A stretch of DNA of 64,000 bases from an uncultured Desulfuromonadales bacterium (GTDB taxonomy: Bacteria; Desulfobacterota; Desulfuromonadia; Geobacterales; Pseudopelobacteraceae): contig CAIPTY010000015.1 of the NCBI GenBank assembly GCA_903868145.1, positions 62,001-126,000 of the forward strand. The letters run 5' to 3'. Position numbers and translations under genes: made by a program. Shown here piece after piece: positions 59,523 to 64,000 of the stretch (within the stretch, counting starts at the first letter, position 1; every line of letters begins with the position of its first letter). Under the pieces are notes generated by a model. It was not told where the DNA came from and made no database searches. It saw only the letters and a list, made by a program, of their open reading frames with translations.

Positions 59523-60248
59523 ATGTCGGAAGAATCATCAGTGTCCTGCTCACAATGCGCCACAGTCTGGCAAAAATGCGGAACGACGAACTGCTGGAGC
59601 GGTGATCCCGATACGGCACCCCCCAAGCCGGGCTATTGCCCTTCTGAAAATTATGGTGACGTGGTCACCGACAGTTTCAATGAATACCGGGGCGACAGTG
59701 AGGATGCCCGCATCGCCTTTGTCGCAGCAAAGGTTGAAGGGCTCTGTTATCAGCCGGTACCGGGCAGTGATGCCGTAAATGCACGCTGGACCCGTGTGGA
59801 GGATACCATCGCCTTTGCCAGGTTGATGGGGTACAAAAAAATCGGCATGGCAACCTGTATCGGCCTGCTGGACGAGGCCGAACGGCTGGCGGCCATCCTG
59901 CGTGCCCAGGGTTTTGAGCCCCAGAGCGTCTGCTGCAAGGCCGGCAGTATCGATAAACTGGAACTGGGGCTTGCCGAAACCGACAAGGTCAGGCCGGGCA
60001 CTTTCGAGCCGGCCTGCAACCCGATTGCCCAAGCGGAGATCTGCAACCGCCTGGAGACCGACATGAATATCATCGTCGGGCTGTGTGTCGGCCACGACAT
60101 GCTGTTCAACAAGCATTCCAAAGCCCCGGTTACGACGCTGATCGTCAAGGATCGGGTTACCGGGCACAACCCCATCGCCGTGTTGTACGGTCAGAATTTT
60201 TATTACAAGCGTTTGCAGAAACAGCTGGTGCTGCCTGAGAACGCCTAA
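59523..60248 (+). CDS. DUF1847 family cysteine-rich protein
   Basis: This 241-residue soluble protein has an N-terminal cysteine cluster (CSQCATVWQKC, TTNCWS, GYC) and further paired cysteines (SVCCKAG, VGLCVGHD). This matches my memory of DUF1847, found mostly in anaerobes and thought to bind metal or iron-sulfur. The function is unknown. GGGAGG precedes the ATG. Confidence 0.85.
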   Translation: MSEESSVSCSQCATVWQKCGTTNCWSGDPDTAPPKPGYCPSENYGDVVTDSFNEYRGDSEDARIAFVAAKVEGLCYQPVPGSDAVNARWTRVEDTIAFARLMGYKKIGMATCIGLLDEAERLAAILRAQGFEPQSVCCKAGSIDKLELGLAETDKVRPGTFEPACNPIAQAEICNRLETDMNIIVGLCVGHDMLFNKHSKAPVTTLIVKDRVTGHNPIAVLYGQNFYYKRLQKQLVLPENA

Positions 60249-60259
60249 CATCCCCCCCC

Positions 60260-60291
60260 TTGACATCTGAAAAATCGTCATTATTTTTCAG
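60260..60291 (+). promoter_or_regulatory. Inverted repeat and TTGACA upstream of hsp20
   Basis: A perfect nine-base inverted repeat, CTGAAAAAT (60267-60275) and ATTTTTCAG (60283-60291) with a seven-base spacer, lies directly behind a TTGACA (60260). It is AT-rich and lacks a GC stem, so it looks like a protein binding site rather than a terminator. It could control the heat-shock gene that starts 53 bases later. Confidence 0.5.
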
Positions 60292-60343
60292 GTATAGACG
60301 GGCTTAGCGCCCCAAAATCTCGTGATGCAGGGAGGAAACGGCC

Positions 60344-60796
60344 ATGGCACTCGTAAAGTACAGCCCATTGAGAGAACTGCGCACCATGCAGGAGCAGATG
60401 AACCGGCTCCTGAACGTGTCCTGGAACCACGATATTCCAGGCGAGGACATGAAGGATGGGATCTGGCAGCCGTCAGTCGACATCTATGAAACGGCTGATT
60501 CCATCGTGATCAAGGCGGAGTTGCCGGATGTGGATCAGAAGGATATTGATGTCCGCATCGAAGACAACACCCTGACGCTTAAGGGTGAGCGCAAACACGA
60601 AGGGGAGGTTAAGAAGGAGAACTACCACCGCATCGAGCGATATTTCGGCACGTTCCAGCGCAGCTTCAGCCTGCCGGCAACGGTCGATCAGGAAAATGTC
60701 GGTGCTGTCTGTGAAAAAGGGGTTTTGACCATAACGCTTCCGAAAAAGGAAGAGACCAAACCCAAACAGATCAATGTTGCCGTCAAACAGGCCTGA
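60344..60796 (+). CDS. Small heat shock protein, Hsp20/alpha-crystallin family
   Basis: This 150-residue protein holds unfolded proteins in a refoldable state. The alpha-crystallin domain (about 40-140) shows WQPSVDIYETADSIVIKAELPDV, the loop GERKHEGEVKKENYHRIER and the GVLTITLPK motif. GGGAGGAAA precedes the ATG. The gene stands alone between a candidate operator and a terminator. Confidence 0.96.
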   Translation: MALVKYSPLRELRTMQEQMNRLLNVSWNHDIPGEDMKDGIWQPSVDIYETADSIVIKAELPDVDQKDIDVRIEDNTLTLKGERKHEGEVKKENYHRIERYFGTFQRSFSLPATVDQENVGAVCEKGVLTITLPKKEETKPKQINVAVKQA

Positions 60797-60799
60797 ATG

Positions 60800-60827
60800 A
60801 AAAGAGCCGGGGAAACCCGGCTCTTTT
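60800..60827 (+). terminator. Intrinsic terminator after hsp20
   Basis: AAAAGAGCCGGG and CCCGGCTCTTTT form a perfect 12-pair stem around a GAAA tetraloop. It lies just after the hsp20 stop and before the convergent tatA-like gene, and could serve both. Confidence 0.95.
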
Positions 60828-60853
60828 CGTAACGTTCGTGCCCATCTGAAAAA

Positions 60854-61147
60854 TCAGGAAGAATGGGGGGTGTCCTTTTTCTCTTCAGTATGCAGTGGCG
60901 TCTGTGCGGCGGGGTATATGTGCTCATCGTGCGCTGTTGTTGAGACCTGACCGGGGGGAGTTGCACTCTTCTCCTCGGTCTTGCGGGACTCTTCCTGAAC
61001 GTTGCGCTGAAAGTCCTCGGAAGCTTTTTTGAATTCTGCCAGACCTTTCCCCAGAGACCGTGCCAGATCGGGAAGCTTTTGAGGACCGATCACCAGCAGG
61101 GCAATGACAAGTATTATGATGAGTTCAGGCACACCTATTCCAAACAT
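60854..61147 (-). CDS. tatA: Twin-arginine translocase subunit TatA/TatE
   Basis: This 97-residue protein has a single N-terminal membrane helix, the [21 protein letters not shown] stretch ending in the conserved Gly-Pro hinge, followed by the amphipathic helix [19 protein letters not shown] and an acidic hydrophilic tail. It belongs to the pore-forming part of the Tat export system. GAAGGAGG precedes the ATG at 61147. TatB is related, but the short form fits TatA better. tatC is not in the window. Confidence 0.92.
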   Translation of the reverse strand: MFGIGVPELIIILVIALLVIGPQKLPDLARSLGKGLAEFKKASEDFQRNVQEESRKTEEKSATPPGQVSTTAHDEHIYPAAQTPLHTEEKKDTPHSS

Positions 61148-61231
61148 GAACAACCTCCTTCACCACAGCATGGTGTCCGGGCATTAAAACGGTAAATCGT
61201 CTGCTTGGCAATAAAAATCGTATTTTTCCGC

Positions 61232-61259
61232 TTGCCATTTTATTCCCCTGTGCTACTAT
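61232..61259 (+). promoter_or_regulatory. Candidate promoter for dusB-ntrB-ntrC
   Basis: TTGCCA (61232) and TACTAT (61254) are spaced by 16 bases, about 65 bases before the dusB ATG. This is the best sigma-70-like pair in the 176-base gap between the divergent tatA and dusB genes; nothing else stands out there. Confidence 0.5.
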
Positions 61260-61323
61260 GCACAAAAATTAGGCATAAACACGCAGTTTTCCAGCCCATC
61301 CCCCGCATGTCGTATCGCTGATA

Positions 61324-62313
61324 ATGTTGAAATCATTGAAAATAGCTGGCCTGATCCTGCCGCACAATGTGGTGCTTGCTCCTCTGGCTGGAATCACCAA
61401 TCTGCCCTTCCGCATCCTCTGCCGCCGTGAAGGCGCTGCTTTGGCCTATACGGAAATGGTCAGCGTCAATGGCCTGGTGCGTGATGGAGCGAATACGTTG
61501 GCGCTCCTGAAAAGTCTGCCCGAAGACAGACCGCTTGCTATCCAGCTCTTTGGTGATACGCCGCAACATCTGGCAGAGGCTGCTCGAATGGTTGAAGGGC
61601 ACGGTGACCTGCTGGACATCAACATGGGATGTCCCGTACGCAAGGTAGTCAATACCGGCGCAGGAAGCGCCCTGCTGAAGGAACCTGCGAAAATCGCGGA
61701 GATTGTCCGGGCGGTTCGGGCGGTTACCCCGCTACCCCTGACAATCAAGATCCGCTCCGGATGGCAGTGTGGCGACGACACCTTCCGTGAGGTAGGGAAG
61801 ATCGCCGAGTCGGAAGGATGTGACGCCATCACCCTGCATCCACGCAGCCGTTCCCAGATGTTCTCGGGCCGGGCCGCATGGGATCAGCTTGCGGAACTCA
61901 AGCAGCGTGTCTCCATCCCCGTGATCGGCAGCGGAGACCTTTTTGATGCCGGGGACTGTCTCCGCATGCTGCGGGAAACCGGCTGCGATGGTGTGATGAT
62001 CGCTCGCGGCGCGCTGGGGGCTCCCTGGATCTTCCGGCAGGTGAGGGAACTGGCTGAAAGCGGGTCTGTAACCGCCGTAACCGGTTTTCAGAGAGCCGAG
62101 GCGATGCGGAAACACCTGCGCCTGTTTTGCGATGAATCGGGAGAGATTGTTGCCGTGCGCGAGATGAAAAAACATGTCGGCTGGTACGCCCGGGGATTCG
62201 CAGGTGCGGCCGATATCCGACGATCCGCCAATACTGCCCGCAATCTTGAAGATCTCATGAATTTGATTGAAAGGATTGCCGCGGTTTCCCATGAGCATTA
62301 TGACCACATCTGA
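61324..62313 (+). CDS. dusB: tRNA-dihydrouridine synthase
   Basis: This 329-residue FMN enzyme reduces uridine in the tRNA D-loop. APLAGITNLPFR, QLFGDTP, DINMGCPVRKVVNTGAGSALL (with the catalytic Cys) and GVMIARGALGAPWIF are DusB/NifR3 family signatures. The ribosome site before the ATG is weak. The gene overlaps the histidine kinase gene by 23 bases; a nifR3-ntrB-ntrC order is known in other proteobacteria. Confidence 0.95.
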   Translation: MLKSLKIAGLILPHNVVLAPLAGITNLPFRILCRREGAALAYTEMVSVNGLVRDGANTLALLKSLPEDRPLAIQLFGDTPQHLAEAARMVEGHGDLLDINMGCPVRKVVNTGAGSALLKEPAKIAEIVRAVRAVTPLPLTIKIRSGWQCGDDTFREVGKIAESEGCDAITLHPRSRSQMFSGRAAWDQLAELKQRVSIPVIGSGDLFDAGDCLRMLRETGCDGVMIARGALGAPWIFRQVRELAESGSVTAVTGFQRAEAMRKHLRLFCDESGEIVAVREMKKHVGWYARGFAGAADIRRSANTARNLEDLMNLIERIAAVSHEHYDHI

Positions 62314-63409
62314 TCACGTTCCTGAAATGCCTGGATTTCCCGGTGACTATGTTACCACCGTCATCGACAGTGTCGGTGATGGTGTGATTGTTGTGGGCAG
62401 TGACGGAGTGATTACCCTCTACAATCCGGCAGCGGAGGAGATTACCGGTTTTTCCCGGCGCCATGCCCTGGGAACAGCCTTTGAGAAACTCTTCTCGCTG
62501 GAGACGACGCTCCTTGATGTGGTTACCAAGACTCTCCGCACGGGCATTACCATTTCGGATCACGAGAATGTGGTTGTCCGTTCCACCGGCAAGGTCAAAC
62601 CGGTTGCAGTGACCTGCTACCCGCTTGTACTGGCTGATGGAGAACATATCGGCGCCATTCTGACCATCAAGGATATCACCTATATTCGTGAGCTTGAAGC
62701 TGCCGTGCGCCAGGCGGACCGGCTCTCGACCCTTGGCACCCTGGCGGCCGGTCTGGCCCACGAGGTCAAGAACCCGCTGGGCGGCATCAAGGGTGCGGCG
62801 CAACTGCTGGAACAGGAATTAACGCCCGATAGCGAGATGCGGGAGTATACCCGGGTCATGATCCGCGAAACCGAACGGATTGACCGTATTATGAGGGAAC
62901 TGCTGGATCTGGCGTCACCCCGGGGGTTGAAACTCTCACCCGTCAACCTGCACAAGGTGCTGGGTGATATTATGCTCCTGCAGAAACAGGCGATCGGTTC
63001 CCGGGATATCACCTTTTTCAAACAGTTTGATCCGAGCATACCGCCGATCATGGCCGATGAAGAGATGTTGATCAGGCTGTTTCTCAACCTGGTGCGCAAC
63101 TCCATAGATGCCATGGGGGAGACCGGCAGTCTTACCGTGGTGAGTCGCGTGCTCTCTGACTACAGCATGTCGCAGAATGATCGCCGCTCCCGCATGGTGG
63201 CGGTGGAGGTAATTGATGACGGACCCGGCATTCCGCCTGAAGACCTGGAGAATATCTGGACGCCGTTTTTCAGCAGCAAACCCACCGGTACCGGCCTGGG
63301 TCTGACCATCTGTCACAAGATCGTTGCGGAACACCGTGGCATGATCAAGGTTGAGTCGGATATGGGACATGGAACCAGGTTCACCGTGCTGTTGCCGCTT
63401 GTGCAGTAA
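62291..63409 (+). CDS. NtrB-like PAS sensor histidine kinase
   Basis: This 372-residue cytoplasmic kinase has no membrane segment. A PAS domain (about 25-130) is followed by the H-box [15 protein letters not shown] (His157), the N-box [11 protein letters not shown], and the ATP-site motifs [20 protein letters not shown] and GTRFTVLLP. The build and downstream partner resemble NtrB, the nitrogen sensor. The signal is not shown by the sequence. The start is uncertain (ATG at 62291 or 62300). Confidence 0.9.
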   Translation: MSIMTTSDHVPEMPGFPGDYVTTVIDSVGDGVIVVGSDGVITLYNPAAEEITGFSRRHALGTAFEKLFSLETTLLDVVTKTLRTGITISDHENVVVRSTGKVKPVAVTCYPLVLADGEHIGAILTIKDITYIRELEAAVRQADRLSTLGTLAAGLAHEVKNPLGGIKGAAQLLEQELTPDSEMREYTRVMIRETERIDRIMRELLDLASPRGLKLSPVNLHKVLGDIMLLQKQAIGSRDITFFKQFDPSIPPIMADEEMLIRLFLNLVRNSIDAMGETGSLTVVSRVLSDYSMSQNDRRSRMVAVEVIDDGPGIPPEDLENIWTPFFSSKPTGTGLGLTICHKIVAEHRGMIKVESDMGHGTRFTVLLPLVQ

Positions 63410-63429
63410 TAATAGAGAGAGGTTTCAAA

Positions 63430-64000
63430 ATGTCATTAAGACGAATACTGGTGGCCGATGATGAAGAGAGTATGCGCTGGGTTTTGTCCAAGGCGCTCAA
63501 GCGCAAAGGGTTCAGCGTCGATCTGGCCCATGACGGTCGTCAGGCTCTGGCCCTGATCCAGGACAACAGCTATGACCTGGCGATTCTTGACATCAAGATG
63601 CCGGGGATAAATGGTCTCGACCTGCTTGATAAGGTTTGCGAACTGAAAAAAGAGCTGCTGGTGGTGATTATGACCGCCGAGGCCAGCATGAAAAATGCCG
63701 TTGAGGCCATGAAACGGGGCGCATACGACTATATCACCAAGCCCTTTGATCTGGATGTGATCGACGCAATCATTGAGAAGGTTACCCGTGCCCGGGATAT
63801 TGCCGGGCAGGTTACCATGCTCAAGCATGAACTCAAGGAACGCTATCAGGTTGAGAAGAACATCATCGGCAACTCGGCAGCCATGCGTGAAGTTTATAAA
63901 ACCATCGGCAAGGTTGCTGCCAGTGATGTGACCGTCCTGGTTCAGGGCGAATCCGGAACCGGGAAGGAGCTGGTTGCGCGGGCGGTTCATTTCAACTCCG
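63430..64000 (+). CDS. NtrC-family sigma-54 response regulator, 3' end outside window
   Basis: About 190 residues are visible. The receiver domain (1-120) has the acidic pair DDEE at 10-13, the phosphorylated Asp54 in LDIKMPG, and the KPFD lysine. The sigma-54 interaction domain then begins ([19 protein letters not shown]) with Walker [19 protein letters not shown] at the window edge. AGAGAGG precedes the ATG. It pairs with the kinase 20 bases upstream and would activate sigma-54 promoters. Confidence 0.95.
   Translation, partial: MSLRRILVADDEESMRWVLSKALKRKGFSVDLAHDGRQALALIQDNSYDLAILDIKMPGINGLDLLDKVCELKKELLVVIMTAEASMKNAVEAMKRGAYDYITKPFDLDVIDAIIEKVTRARDIAGQVTMLKHELKERYQVEKNIIGNSAAMREVYKTIGKVAASDVTVLVQGESGTGKELVARAVHFNS

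Noticed and set aside
60267-60291. Inverted repeat before hsp20 as a terminator of the DUF1847 gene
   Set aside because: The stem is almost pure A/T and is not followed by a T-run, so a stable terminator is unlikely.

Overview
The window looks like the chromosome of a Geobacterales bacterium (Geobacter/Pelobacter type, formerly Deltaproteobacteria). The evidence is the gene neighbourhoods: hemL followed by atpZ-atpI-atpB-atpE apart from any F1 genes, a full 14-gene nuo operon whose NuoF carries extra iron-sulfur domains, a gspA/gspB-like pair, and a tiny SAP-domain cysteine protein. The species cannot be fixed from the sequence alone. No rRNA, tRNA, CRISPR array, transposase or phage gene was seen.

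Region 1 (1-17391, all minus strand) is the accessory part. It encodes a PUFA-synthase-like 'secondary lipid' megasynthase in the order pfaD-like enoyl reductase, pfaA-like (KS-AT-ACP-ACP-KR-DH), pfaC-like (KS-CLF-AT-four hot-dog folds) and an OleA-like KAS III. All four are joined by 1-4 base overlaps, so they form one translationally coupled operon. A truncated restriction helicase starts 37 bases further on. The OleA-like enzyme suggests a product made by Claisen condensation of two acyl chains (ketone, hydrocarbon or related lipid), or an unusual release or priming step. The pfaC-like gene carries three G/C-rich palindromic insertions, all in frame and all in inter-domain linkers. The two ACPs are almost identical at the DNA level.

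Region 2 (17676-21465, plus) holds argH, a short GspA/ExeA-type ATPase, a GspB-like protein and an LptM-like lipoprotein with a long C-terminal part, ending at a strong bidirectional terminator. Region 3 (21490-24507, minus) is hemL-atpZ-atpI-atpB-atpE, the membrane half of ATP synthase. A divergent control region (24508-24765) has a near-consensus promoter and two related palindromes. Region 4 (24766-39940, plus) is the complete nuoA-N operon for respiratory complex I, closed by a terminator.

Region 5 (40030-56438) is mixed housekeeping and envelope material: DUF2288, GT2 glycosyltransferase, TSUP exporter, NUDIX hydrolase, Cu+ ATPase, AI-2E permease, UPF0158, LpxH-like phosphatase, penicillin-binding protein, LOG protein, PpiD-like chaperone, purC, SAP mini-protein, Lon-like protease and HD hydrolase. 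Region 6 (56525-64000) holds ligA, an HDOD protein, a DUF1847 protein, hsp20, tatA, then dusB-ntrB-like kinase-ntrC-like regulator. This last order matches the nifR3-ntrB-ntrC operons known from other proteobacteria. The final gene is cut by the window edge.
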